Assembly: GCA_045638645.1 (NCBI GenBank)
Contig: JAZUBU010000015.1
Span: forward strand, 1 to 64,000
From: JAGCJX01 sp045638645
GTDB taxonomy: Bacteria; Bacteroidota; Bacteroidia; Bacteroidales; UBA932
DNA: 64,000 nucleotides
Reading direction: 5' to 3'
This document shows, piece by piece, positions 16,213 to 25,187 of this stretch (position 1 is the stretch's first letter; each line of letters opens with the position of its first letter). The notes under the pieces are model-generated. The model did not search any database. It was not told where the DNA came from and saw only the letters and a program-made list of their open reading frames with translations. Position numbers and translations under genes: made by a program.

Positions 16213-17073
16213 ATGAAAGAGAAGGAGTTGCTGTTGGTTTTTGGCCCGACGGCGGTCGGTAAGACCGATTATGCCATTGGCCTGGCTGAGGAATACGGCT
16301 CTCCGGTAATTTCTTGCGATTCCCGGCAAATTTTCAAAGAGATGCGTATCGGGACGGCTCCTCCGTCACCGGAGCAGTTGGCGCGTGTCAAACATTATTT
16401 TATATTTTCTCATTCCGTTACCCAGTATTATACGGCCGGCAAGTACGAACTGGAGGCATTGGCCTTGTTGGACGAATTGTTCCGCAGCCACGATCATCTG
16501 GTGATGTGCGGTGGATCCGGCTTGTACATTGATGCCTTGTGTCATGGCCTGGATGATTTTCCGGAGGCAGACCAGCAGCTTCGCGCGGAACTGATGCGTC
16601 GTTTGCAGGAAGAAGGCATAGGGTCGTTGCAGGCGGAACTGAAGCGCTTGGATCCGGAGTCTTATGAGACGGTTGATCTGGCCAATCACCAACGGGTCGT
16701 CCGTGCGTTGGAAGTGACCTTGATGACGGGTCGGAAATTTTCGTCTTTCAAAACGCAAGTGCGCAAGGAACGTCCTTTCCGTATCCGTAAGATCTATTTG
16801 GATCGGGATCGGGAGCAACTGTACGACCGAATCAACCGTCGGGTAGATGTGATGATGGCAGAGGGACTTTTGGCAGAGGTGGAATCGCTGTTGCCCTACC
16901 GTCACATGCCTGCCTTGAATACCGTGGGATACAAGGAGTTGTTTGAATACCTGGACGGAAAATGCTCCTTGGATGAAGCGGTAGAACTGATCAAAAGAAA
17001 CTCCCGCCGTTATGCAAAACGGCAGCAGACGTGGTGGCGAAAAGAGGAGGAAAATCGTATCCTGTTGCCCTAA
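16213..17073 (+). CDS. miaA: tRNA dimethylallyltransferase
   Basis: 286 residues, slightly shorter than most MiaA. The P-loop is FGPTAVGKTD, the catalytic ISCDSRQIF segment follows near residue 35, and CGGSGLYIDAL (about 98) and DLANHQRVVRALE (about 155) are standard. NTVGYKELFEYLDG and the C-terminal RRYAKRQQTWWR complete the family set. It transfers a dimethylallyl group to A37 of tRNAs reading codons that begin with U. Bacteroidales often carry two miaA paralogues, so another copy may exist elsewhere. Its end is 6 bases from the convergent recQ end. Confidence 0.95.
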   Translation: MKEKELLLVFGPTAVGKTDYAIGLAEEYGSPVISCDSRQIFKEMRIGTAPPSPEQLARVKHYFIFSHSVTQYYTAGKYELEALALLDELFRSHDHLVMCGGSGLYIDALCHGLDDFPEADQQLRAELMRRLQEEGIGSLQAELKRLDPESYETVDLANHQRVVRALEVTLMTGRKFSSFKTQVRKERPFRIRKIYLDRDREQLYDRINRRVDVMMAEGLLAEVESLLPYRHMPALNTVGYKELFEYLDGKCSLDEAVELIKRNSRRYAKRQQTWWRKEEENRILLP

Positions 17074-17079
17074 GGGCTT

Positions 17080-19287
17080 CTAATTCCCCAAATCGGACAT
17101 AAACTTGATGCGGACGATCCGGACTTCTTCTTCGGTAAAGTCGTGCCCCAACTCCTTCATGGCAACCGGAATGGAGTCTGTGGTGGCTTCTTCCCGGAAA
17201 TAGGAGTAGATGTCGTCCACCTTGTCTTCATCGATGAACTGACGGATGTGGTAGTCAATGTTGAGCTTGGTGCCGGCATTGACGATGGCTTCGATTTCTT
17301 CGATGAGTTGCAGGAAATCCATGTTGCGTGCATCGGCGATGTCTTCCAAGGGAATCTTCCGGTCGATGTTCTGGATGATGTAAACTTTGTTCGCTGACTT
17401 GTTGACAATGGAGCGGACTACAAAGTCATCCGGACGCAGTACGTCGTTTTCTTCTACGTATTTGGCAATCAGATCAACGAATTCCTTTCCGAATTTGCGG
17501 GCCTTTCCCTCTCCAACACCCTGACAGTTCTTGAGTTCGTCCAGGGTTATAGGGTAGCTGATGGACATGTCGTCCAGGGAGGGATCTGAGAAAATCACGA
17601 AGGGAGGCAGATTCTTGCGTTTGGCCATGGAGTGCCGCAGGTCTTTCAGCATGGCCAGCAGTACCGGATCCCCTCCGCTCTGGTTGGCGTGTTTGGTGTT
17701 GCCGATGAGCAGGGTGTCGTCATCGTCGTCATCTCCGTCGGCAAATTCCCGGTCTTCGGTCAGCAGGATGGGGGTTGGATGTTCGTAGTAGGCCTTGCCT
17801 TCGGGTGTAACAGAGATGAGACCGTAGGTTTCTACATTTTTATCCAGCAGGTGCAGGATGATTCCTTGGCGGATGACGGCCAGCCAGTGGCGGGCTCCTT
17901 TGTTCTTGTCAATACCAAAGAGCTCGTGGGTGTGGTGGTTGTAAGACTTGATCAGCGAGTTGGTCACTCCGGCCAGGATGTTGGCAAGGTGTTCCATTTT
18001 GAACTGTTCTTTCATGGATCCGATCAGTTCAATCACCGTCATCATGTCTTCTTGTCCGTTGAATTGGACTTTCGGATGCAGGCAGTTGTCACAATGGCCG
18101 CAGTTTTCTCCCTCGTATTCTTCTCCAAAATAGTTGAGGAGGATTTTTCGGCGGCAACGGTTGGATTCTGCATACGCGACCGTATCCAGGAGTAATTGTT
18201 TGCCGATCTCTTGTTCGGCCAAAGGTTTGCCTTGCATGAATTTCTCCAGTTTGAGGATGTCCTTGTAGCTGTAGAAGGCGATGCATTGGCCTTCCTGTCC
18301 GTCGCGTCCTGCCCGACCGGTTTCCTGGTAGTAGCCCTCAAGGCTCTTCGGGATGTCATAGTGGATGACGAAACGTACATCCGGTTTGTCGATACCCATT
18401 CCGAAAGCGATGGTGGCTACAATGACGTCCACTTCTTCCATCAGGAACATGTCCTGGTTCTTGGCGCGTGTAGCCGCATCCATACCGGCGTGGTAGGGAA
18501 GGGCCTTGATGCCGTTCACGTTGAGCAGTTCGGCAATTTCTTCCACCTTTTTCCGGCTCAGGCAGTAGATGATGCCGGATTTGTGGGGATTGGCCTTGAT
18601 GTATTTGACGATTTCCTTTTTGATGTTCGTCTTGTCGCGGAGTTCGTAGTACAGGTTGCTGCGATTGAAGGATGACTTGAATACTCGGGCCTGGTTCATG
18701 GACAGGTTCTTTTGGATGTCTGCCTGAACTTTGGGCGTGGCTGTTGCCGTCAGGGCGATGATGGGTGCAGACCCGATTTCTTCCACGATCTCGTGGATGC
18801 GCCGGTATTCGGGACGGAAGTCGTGTCCCCATTCCGAGATACAGTGGGCTTCGTCAATCGCATAAAAAGAGATGTTCAGTTGTTTGAGTAACTCAACATT
18901 GGCTTCTTTGGTCAGGGATTCGGGTGCGACGTACAAGAGCTTGGTCACCCCGTTGAGCAGATCGTTCCGGACTTCGGCCAGTTGGGATTTGTTCAAGGAA
19001 GAATTGAGAAAGTGGGCAATGCCTTCCTGGTTGGATATGAAACCGCGGATGGCATCCACTTGGTTTTTCATCAAAGCAATCAGTGGCGAGATGACAATGG
19101 CCGTTCCGGGCATCACCAGAGCCGGCAATTGGTAGCAGAGAGATTTGCCTCCTCCGGTAGGCATCAAGACAAAAGCATCCTGTCCTGAAATGAGGTGTTT
19201 GATAATCTCTTCCTGGTCTCCTTTGAATGAACTGAAACCGAAAAACTCCTTTAATTTGGACCGTAATTCTTCTGAAGTAATCTGCAT
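17080..19287 (-). CDS. recQ: ATP-dependent DNA helicase RecQ, C-terminally extended
   Basis: 735 residues against about 600 in E. coli. The helicase core has Walker A MPTGGGKS, the DEAH box (YAIDEAHCISEWGHDFRP), LTATATP and QETGRAGRDG. The zinc-binding RQC part has a Cys near 380 and CGHCDNC. An acidic stretch (DGDDDDDD, about 530) precedes the HRDC domain (RKNLPPFVIFSDPSL). The last 130 residues resemble the helix-turn-helix extension found in Bacteroidota RecQ. It unwinds 3'-5' in recombination and repair. RecQ winged-helix domains bind the C-terminal tail of SSB, of interest because the DUF3127 protein at 22531 ends in such a tail. Confidence 0.95.
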   Translation of the reverse strand: MQITSEELRSKLKEFFGFSSFKGDQEEIIKHLISGQDAFVLMPTGGGKSLCYQLPALVMPGTAIVISPLIALMKNQVDAIRGFISNQEGIAHFLNSSLNKSQLAEVRNDLLNGVTKLLYVAPESLTKEANVELLKQLNISFYAIDEAHCISEWGHDFRPEYRRIHEIVEEIGSAPIIALTATATPKVQADIQKNLSMNQARVFKSSFNRSNLYYELRDKTNIKKEIVKYIKANPHKSGIIYCLSRKKVEEIAELLNVNGIKALPYHAGMDAATRAKNQDMFLMEEVDVIVATIAFGMGIDKPDVRFVIHYDIPKSLEGYYQETGRAGRDGQEGQCIAFYSYKDILKLEKFMQGKPLAEQEIGKQLLLDTVAYAESNRCRRKILLNYFGEEYEGENCGHCDNCLHPKVQFNGQEDMMTVIELIGSMKEQFKMEHLANILAGVTNSLIKSYNHHTHELFGIDKNKGARHWLAVIRQGIILHLLDKNVETYGLISVTPEGKAYYEHPTPILLTEDREFADGDDDDDDTLLIGNTKHANQSGGDPVLLAMLKDLRHSMAKRKNLPPFVIFSDPSLDDMSISYPITLDELKNCQGVGEGKARKFGKEFVDLIAKYVEENDVLRPDDFVVRSIVNKSANKVYIIQNIDRKIPLEDIADARNMDFLQLIEEIEAIVNAGTKLNIDYHIRQFIDEDKVDDIYSYFREEATTDSIPVAMKELGHDFTEEEVRIVRIKFMSDLGN

Positions 19288-19293
19288 ATTTAT

Positions 19294-19301
19294 TACCTTT
19301 G
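19294..19301 (+). promoter_or_regulatory. Candidate -7 box of the arginase-family gene
   Basis: TACCTTTG matches TAnnTTTG on the plus strand, 90 bases before the ATG at 19392. No convincing -33 element is seen, so the call is weak. Confidence 0.35.
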
Positions 19302-19391
19302 TGGCATCTAAATTACCTATTAGTTTAATCTTGACAAAATTTTTTAAGTTTTTTTAAAAGGAACTTATCGGATACCAAAATCAGACAAATT

Positions 19392-20420
19392 ATGGAAAAA
19401 GAATTCAATCCCAATGACATAGGAGTGGCCAACGGTAACTTTTTCGGGTTACAGGTTGAGGCTCAAGATGCGGAAATAAATTTGCTGCCCGTTACCTGGG
19501 ACGCGACGGTTTCATACGGAGCCGGCACGGCAGAAGGGCCACAAGCCATTCTGGATGCGTCGTTGCAAGTGGACCTGTTTGATCCCTATGTGCCCGAAGC
19601 CTGGAAGGTCCGGGCAGGGACGTTGCCTTTCCATGAAGAACTGGCGGAGATGAATGCGAAGGCTCGCGAATGTGCGGAGGAAATTATTGGCGCACTGGAG
19701 GAGGGAAAGGAAGCGGATCTCGCTTTGTTGGACCGGGTGAATGCCTTGTCTGAGCAAGTGAACCGGTATGTGTATGAAACGGTCTCCGAACAGCACAAGC
19801 AAGGAAAGATTGTCGGTATCATAGGTGGAGACCACAGTTCTCCGCTAGGAGGCATGAAGGCGGCCGCGGAACATTTTGGCGAGTTCGGTATTTTGCACAT
19901 CGATGCCCATGCGGACTTGCGTGACGCTTACGAAGGGTTTACCTATTCGCATGCTTCCATTATGTTCAATGCATTGCGTCAGATTCCGCAAGTGAAGCAA
20001 CTGGTACAGGTGGGTATCCGGGACTATTGTGAACAGGAGGACCGCCTCATCCGTGAGAACGAGCGGATTACGGCCTTTCCGGATGCACAGGTTCGTCGTC
20101 GCCTCTTTGAAGGGGAATCCTGGGGAAAGATCTGCGATGAGATTGTGGCTGCATTGCCGGAGCAGGTATACATCAGCTTTGATATTGACGGTCTGTTGCC
20201 GGCATATTGCGGGGGAACGGGAACCCCGGTACCCGGAGGGTTGGAGTTTGCGGAAGCGGAATACTTGCTGGCCCGCATTTCGGCTTCCGGCAAACGCATC
20301 GTGGGCTTTGACCTTTGCGAAGTGGCTCCGGCCGGAGAGGGTGAATGGGATGCGAATGTGGGTGCCCGCATTTTGTTCAAGCTGATTCAACATACTCGTT
20401 GGGCAAACGCAAAAAAATAA
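19392..20420 (+). CDS. Agmatinase / arginase family ureohydrolase
   Basis: 342 residues with all the manganese-binding motifs of ureohydrolases: GGDHSSPLGG near residue 141, HIDAHADLRDAYEG near 170, and SFDIDGLLP near 257. The intermediate VGIRDYCEQE and the final GFDLCEVAP also fit. Substrates in the family include agmatine, arginine, guanidinobutyrate and formiminoglutamate. The N-terminal 70 residues (GNFFGLQ, PVTWDATVSYGAGTA) resemble Bacteroidota agmatinase-family proteins, so agmatine to putrescine plus urea is the best guess. It is followed 13 bases later by nhaA. Confidence 0.85.
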   Translation: MEKEFNPNDIGVANGNFFGLQVEAQDAEINLLPVTWDATVSYGAGTAEGPQAILDASLQVDLFDPYVPEAWKVRAGTLPFHEELAEMNAKARECAEEIIGALEEGKEADLALLDRVNALSEQVNRYVYETVSEQHKQGKIVGIIGGDHSSPLGGMKAAAEHFGEFGILHIDAHADLRDAYEGFTYSHASIMFNALRQIPQVKQLVQVGIRDYCEQEDRLIRENERITAFPDAQVRRRLFEGESWGKICDEIVAALPEQVYISFDIDGLLPAYCGGTGTPVPGGLEFAEAEYLLARISASGKRIVGFDLCEVAPAGEGEWDANVGARILFKLIQHTRWANAKK

Positions 20421-20433
20421 CTATTTTTGTCCG

Positions 20434-21801
20434 ATGGAAACAACACGTAGAGGCTTTATCAGTCACCGCTTTGCTGCAGATATGCGGCGTTCTTTTGAGC
20501 ACTTTGTGCATAATTCTTCCACGGGAGGGATTCTGTTGGTAATTTGTGCTGTGTTGGCATTGTTGTTTGTCAATGTGCCGGCACTGCAGCAAATCTCGGA
20601 AATCTGGCATACACCGGTAGGTTTGAGTATCGGCTCCTTTCACTTGGAAATGTCCTTGTTGCACTGGGTCAACGACGGTCTCATGGCCATTTTCTTCTTT
20701 GTGGTCGGCCTGGAAATCAAACGTGAAATGATGGTGGGCGAGTTGCGCTCCCTGCGTTTGGCCGTGTTGCCCATTTTTGCAGCCATCGGTGGTATGGCTG
20801 TGCCGGCGCTGATTTATTCCATTTTCAACATGGGAGAACCGACCGCTTCCGGATGGGGAATTCCAATGGCAACGGACATTGCGTTTGCTTTGGGGGTACT
20901 CTCTCTGTTGGGGGACCGGGTGCCGCTGGGAGCGAAGGTTTTCCTGACAGCCTTGGCGATTGTGGATGATTTGGGAGCCATTCTTGTCCTGGCGATCTTC
21001 TATCCTAGTCACGACTTGCATTTGAACTACCTGCTTTATGCCGCTTTGGTGATTCTGGTACTGTATGTCTTTAACCGTAGCCGTTTGCGTCATCCCTTGT
21101 ATTACCTGGTGCCGGGTTTGTTCCTGTGGTATTTTGTGTATTGCTCGGGTATTCATGCGACGATTGCTGGGGTGATTCTGGCGCTGATGATTCCCTCCAA
21201 GACGACGGTCAACGAGGTGCGTTTCAATGTGCAGATGCGTTACTTGTTGCAACGTTTCAAGGATACTTGTCATGGAGAGGTGGATGTGTTGGCCAATCCG
21301 GAACAGCAGATGTTGTTGCACCGCATTGATCAGAACGTGAGTGGCATCAGTCCGCTGATGCACCGTTTTGAGCATGCCCTGCATCCTTGGGTGACGTTCT
21401 TTATCATGCCGGTCTTTGCATTGGCCAATGCCGGTGTCTTTTTCAATGGCTCCATGTTGGGCGGTGGCGAAGGACTTCCTGCATTGATTCCCGGTATCTT
21501 CTTCGGTCTTTTGTTGGGTAAGCCCATCGGTATTTTCCTGATGAGTTTTTTGGCCGTAAAACTTCGGTTGGCCGATTTGCCGGCCGGCACCTGTTGGTCT
21601 CAAATTCTGGGTATTGGTGTCATCGGCGGTATTGGCTTTACCATGTCCATTTTTATTGATAATCTGGCATTCTCCAATCCTGTTTATGTGGATTTGGGCA
21701 AGGCTGCCATTTTGATTACATCCGTTGTTGCAGCCGTTTGTGGTTTGATTTTTGTAGGGTTGACGACGCGATCAGAAAAGAATACAATTGATAAAAAATA
21801 A
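20434..21801 (+). CDS. nhaA: Na+/H+ antiporter NhaA
   Basis: 455 residues of the inner membrane with about twelve helices. The paired aspartates that bind sodium are present in TALAIVDDLGAI (about residue 173), and MATDIAFALGVL (about 146) and VGLEIKREMMVGELR (about 90) are strong family segments. A loop of about 70 hydrophilic residues near 250-305 separates the two halves, longer than in E. coli NhaA. It exports sodium in exchange for protons and helps pH and salt balance. Thirteen bases follow the arginase-family stop. No terminator before the FKBP gene. Confidence 0.95.
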   Translation: METTRRGFISHRFAADMRRSFEHFVHNSSTGGILLVICAVLALLFVNVPALQQISEIWHTPVGLSIGSFHLEMSLLHWVNDGLMAIFFFVVGLEIKREMMVGELRSLRLAVLPIFAAIGGMAVPALIYSIFNMGEPTASGWGIPMATDIAFALGVLSLLGDRVPLGAKVFLTALAIVDDLGAILVLAIFYPSHDLHLNYLLYAALVILVLYVFNRSRLRHPLYYLVPGLFLWYFVYCSGIHATIAGVILALMIPSKTTVNEVRFNVQMRYLLQRFKDTCHGEVDVLANPEQQMLLHRIDQNVSGISPLMHRFEHALHPWVTFFIMPVFALANAGVFFNGSMLGGGEGLPALIPGIFFGLLLGKPIGIFLMSFLAVKLRLADLPAGTCWSQILGIGVIGGIGFTMSIFIDNLAFSNPVYVDLGKAAILITSVVAAVCGLIFVGLTTRSEKNTIDKK

Positions 21802-21805
21802 GCTT

Positions 21806-22528
21806 ATGAAAAAAACAATGAAAAATGTAGCGTTTGCGATGACTGCAGCAGCTACTTTGGCGCTTGGCGCATGTTCAAACAACTATTCTGTGGCAGACCC
21901 CAACGAAGCGATGTTCGCTTCGGAAGCCCGTATTGACTCCGTAAGCTACGCTTTGGGTATGTGGCTGGGTGGAACCATCGTCGGTTCTGGCATCGGTGAG
22001 GTCAACTACAGCGAAGTGATGACCGGTTTGAAGGATTTCTTGAATGAAGAAGCTACCTTGATTGAGCAAAATCAAGTGAACCAAGTGATCAGCAGTTATT
22101 TGATGGACCGTCAAGGCTTTTTGATGGATAAAAACCTGTCGGATGGCATCGCTTTCCTGGAAAAGAACAAAAACGAAGAAGGTGTGCAAGTGACTGAATC
22201 GGGTTTGCAATACCGTATCATCGAACCGGGTAGTGATGTGAAAGCTACGATGGACGAAGACGTTGTCAGCGTATTCTATACCGGACGTTTCTTGGATGGT
22301 GTTGTGTTTGATGCTACTGCAGAAGGTGCTGAGCCGGTTTCTTTCCCGTTGAACCGCGTCATCAAAGGATGGACTGAAGGTCTGAAACTCATCGGTGAAG
22401 GTGGTAAAATCCAATTGTTCATTCCTGCAGAATTGGGTTACGGTCCTCAAACCTACCAAGGTATCCCGGGTAACTCCGTGCTGATTTTTGATGTGGAACT
22501 GGTGAAAGTCAACCCTGATAAAGAGTAA
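21806..22528 (+). CDS. FKBP-type peptidyl-prolyl isomerase lipoprotein
   Basis: 240 residues. A lipoprotein signal ends LGACSNN (Cys at about 23). An FKBP N-terminal dimerisation region (about 45-125, with DSVSYALGMWLGG) precedes the FKBP domain (about 140-238). That domain has FYTGRFLDGVVFDAT, INRVIKGWTEGL-like and IPAELGYGPQ motifs and the closing VLIFDVELVKV. It accelerates proline isomerisation during folding of envelope proteins. The frame begins at 21788 inside nhaA, but ATG 21806 gives the correct lipoprotein signal. Two bases separate its stop from the DUF3127 gene. Confidence 0.92.
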   Translation: MKKTMKNVAFAMTAAATLALGACSNNYSVADPNEAMFASEARIDSVSYALGMWLGGTIVGSGIGEVNYSEVMTGLKDFLNEEATLIEQNQVNQVISSYLMDRQGFLMDKNLSDGIAFLEKNKNEEGVQVTESGLQYRIIEPGSDVKATMDEDVVSVFYTGRFLDGVVFDATAEGAEPVSFPLNRVIKGWTEGLKLIGEGGKIQLFIPAELGYGPQTYQGIPGNSVLIFDVELVKVNPDKE

Positions 22529-22530
22529 TT

Positions 22531-22926
22531 ATGGCATTGGATTTGGTCGCCAGACTGGTGCGGAAGATGCCCGTACAGTCCGGTAATAGTTCCCGAGGAG
22601 AGTGGAGCAAACAGGAATTCATCGTAGAGACCCTGGATATGTATCCCCGCAAAATTTGTATGAATGTGTGGGGTGCAGACAAGATCAGCGAGTTGAAGAA
22701 TTTTGCAGAGGGAGAGACGCTGCGTTTCTCGTTGAACATTGAATCCCGAGAATACAACGGTCGCTGGTACACCGATGTTCGTGCTTGGCGCATCGACCGG
22801 AATACCGAGACCCAAGTTCCTCCTGCTCCGGCTGCACCGGCTGTGCCTGTTGCTACGGAGTCCTCTTCCGCTCCGATGCTGAGTGGCTCTGATTTGAACG
22901 AGCAAGAGGACGATCTTCCCTTCTAA
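22531..22926 (+). CDS. DUF3127 protein with SSB-like C-terminal tail
   Basis: 131 residues. Residues 1-88 form a DUF3127 domain (GEWSKQEFIVET, KICMNVWGADKI, FSLNIESREYNGRWYTDVRAW), a short all-beta domain with the strand pattern of an OB fold. Next comes a linker rich in Pro, Ala and Val (VPPAPAAPAVPVA), then the acidic end EQEDDLPF. Linker plus acidic-Leu-Pro-Phe end is the layout of single-stranded DNA-binding protein, whose terminal DDIPF recruits repair and replication enzymes. A role with single-stranded nucleic acid is therefore likely but unproven. It lies between the FKBP gene and a large anchored protein, 2 and 5 bases apart, in a compact operon. Confidence 0.8.
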   Translation: MALDLVARLVRKMPVQSGNSSRGEWSKQEFIVETLDMYPRKICMNVWGADKISELKNFAEGETLRFSLNIESREYNGRWYTDVRAWRIDRNTETQVPPAPAAPAVPVATESSSAPMLSGSDLNEQEDDLPF

Positions 22927-22931
22927 ACGAC

Positions 22932-25172
22932 ATGAATAAGAAGCTGCTTATTCTTTCTACGGCCTTGGCCACCATTCTTTTGGTGGCCATCGGTCTTGTT
23001 TTGTTCAACCTCTACTCACCCACGGCGAACACTACCGTTGAGGAGGATGGTCGTCGGGATATCTTTTGCGCAGTACCGGTTGATGCGGCGGCAGTCTTTC
23101 ATTTTGAGGATCTGGCGTCGCTGAACCGTTTTCAGACGCCTTACTCGTCCCGTATGCGGGATTTTCATTCCGCCCTTCCAGCCAGTTGTGGTGAGCAACC
23201 CGTTCTGCTCTCGGTTCATTATTCCAGCAAGAATCAGGTTTCCTGGCTCATGGTCATGCTCTTGTCTGAAGAAGAGCAGCGGGCCGAGGTCTTGTCCGGA
23301 TTGGAGAGGACCTGTCAAGGCGTCATCCAAAAACGTTATGACAATACGGTCTTGTACCGTTCTACCGTACCGGCAGTTACCTATGCTGTGTACGGAAACT
23401 ATTTGTTGGCAAGTACTTCTCAGGTTATCCTGGAATCGTCGTTGCGCCATTTGGGTTCCGCCTCTTCGATACTGGACAACGCTGACTTTGTTCAGTCAAC
23501 GGCTTTGTCGGTTTCCCAGCCGGTTGTCTATCTGAATCATGAGAACATTGGAAAGCTCTATTCGGGTTTGTTCAATGGGGATGCTTTGGGTACGGCTTCT
23601 TTTGCAGCCCTGTTGAGCCAGTGGTCTGTGTTGGATTTGCAAAGCCAACCGAATACCTTGAATTTCTCCGGACATTTCTATGCAGTCAATCCGGAGGAGT
23701 ATTATTGGACTGCTTTGGCGAGTCAATCGGCTGCAGCACATGCATTGTGGGGTATCATGCCTTACAACACACATTGGGCAATGGTACTTGCTCCGAAAGA
23801 TTTTGCAGCTTATTTGCAAGGATATGAGTCCTTCTTGGGTGCCCAAAATCGGGGGATGGGATATGCCAAACGGAAATCCGAAGCCGAGAAGCAATTGGGC
23901 AAGGATCAGGAGCCAAAATCCTGGTTTCTGGATTTGTCGCCGGCCGCGGTAGCCGTGGCTGAAATTCCACTGGGCGAGGTTGCCCAGCGTGTTGTTTTGT
24001 TGCAGTGTGCAGATCCCCAACGTTGGGGAGAGCCTTATGCTGTTGCGGCCTACGAGTTCCCTGGATACCTGGGGGCTGTCTTGGGTAAATCTTTCCAGGT
24101 TGAAGACGAAACTTGTGTTATGAATGTCGGTCATGCGATTATTGTGGGTTCCGAGAAAGCGCTCTTGGCGATCAAGGACCAGATGCAGGCTGAAGTGTAC
24201 TTTACCTGGGCAGATTACTTGTCGCAGACGGCCATGGGCAGCCTGCTGCAGGACACCCCGATTTTGGCTGCTATGGTGAACTTAAACCGTTCAGAGCACC
24301 ATCTGAAGCATTTTCTGAAGGAGATCTATGCGGCGCCCTTGTGGAAGACCGTTTCCGAAAACAATCTGGCTTTTCTGGGAATGTCTTTTTATCCGTCCAA
24401 AGCCGGTTTGCGGTTGCAGGGAACCTGTTTGTTGGAACAGACGGCGATGTTGCCGGTACCGCCGAGAAAGTCAGAGGATGAAAAGCCGGTTTATGTAGAC
24501 GATACACCGATTGACATTCCGACGGGCCCTTATCCGGTAAAGAATTTTATCAATGGGAAACAAAACTGGATCTCCCAACATAAGAACCATGCCATTTCCT
24601 ATCAGGACCATAACCGGAAATCCCTTTGGGCGGTGCCTTTTTCTGCACCCATCGCCGGGTCGGTGTCCCAGATCGATTATTTCAGCAACAATAAGTTGCA
24701 GATGGCTTTTGCCGGAGGAAAGCAACTCTGCCTGTTGGACCGTGTGGGCCGATGGGTGGCTCCTTTCCCGGTGAAATTGGCGCATGAGGTTCTTCTGGGC
24801 CCTTTGGTTTACGACAAGAATGGGGCGGGAGAATTCCGTTTTCTGATATTGCATACGGACAATACCTTACGTCTGTACAACCGTGTCGGTAAACCGGCTT
24901 CCGGTTGGCATGAGATTACGGTATCCGAGAAAATCCGGACCCTGCCGGAGCGCACAAAATTGGGGGATGCCTACTATTGGATTTTGCGGACATCCTACCG
25001 TACGTTGATTTACGACGCCTTGGGTAAGCCCGTTGCTGATTTTGACCGTCATGAACTGATGCCGGACTCCAAATGTGTGGTGCATTCCAAACACGAGGTG
25101 GTGGTGAAAACCAAAGCGGGCAAGGACATGATCCTCAATCTGAAGACGGGCGAATTTAAACGATATAAATAA
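22932..25172 (+). CDS. Large membrane-anchored protein of unknown function
   Basis: 746 residues. An N-terminal membrane helix (about 6-26) anchors a large exported part. Residues 40-500 look like a DUF3352-type alpha-beta region (PVDAAAVFHFEDLASLNRF near the start). Residues 530-745 are built of short beta strands with repeats of the kind LYNRVGKP, IYDALGKP and LLDRVGRW, which suggests a beta-propeller. I do not recognise a catalytic motif. It is encoded 5 bases after the DUF3127 gene and 15 bases before an MsbA-like exporter. Lipid or envelope maintenance is possible from context only. Confidence 0.6.
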   Translation: MNKKLLILSTALATILLVAIGLVLFNLYSPTANTTVEEDGRRDIFCAVPVDAAAVFHFEDLASLNRFQTPYSSRMRDFHSALPASCGEQPVLLSVHYSSKNQVSWLMVMLLSEEEQRAEVLSGLERTCQGVIQKRYDNTVLYRSTVPAVTYAVYGNYLLASTSQVILESSLRHLGSASSILDNADFVQSTALSVSQPVVYLNHENIGKLYSGLFNGDALGTASFAALLSQWSVLDLQSQPNTLNFSGHFYAVNPEEYYWTALASQSAAAHALWGIMPYNTHWAMVLAPKDFAAYLQGYESFLGAQNRGMGYAKRKSEAEKQLGKDQEPKSWFLDLSPAAVAVAEIPLGEVAQRVVLLQCADPQRWGEPYAVAAYEFPGYLGAVLGKSFQVEDETCVMNVGHAIIVGSEKALLAIKDQMQAEVYFTWADYLSQTAMGSLLQDTPILAAMVNLNRSEHHLKHFLKEIYAAPLWKTVSENNLAFLGMSFYPSKAGLRLQGTCLLEQTAMLPVPPRKSEDEKPVYVDDTPIDIPTGPYPVKNFINGKQNWISQHKNHAISYQDHNRKSLWAVPFSAPIAGSVSQIDYFSNNKLQMAFAGGKQLCLLDRVGRWVAPFPVKLAHEVLLGPLVYDKNGAGEFRFLILHTDNTLRLYNRVGKPASGWHEITVSEKIRTLPERTKLGDAYYWILRTSYRTLIYDALGKPVADFDRHELMPDSKCVVHSKHEVVVKTKAGKDMILNLKTGEFKRYK

Positions 25173-25187
25173 GATACAAAGTAATTT

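Noticed and set aside
20377..21603. 408-residue minus-strand frame opposite nhaA
   Set aside because: His/Gln-rich composition without any domain, typical of an antisense reading of a membrane-protein gene.
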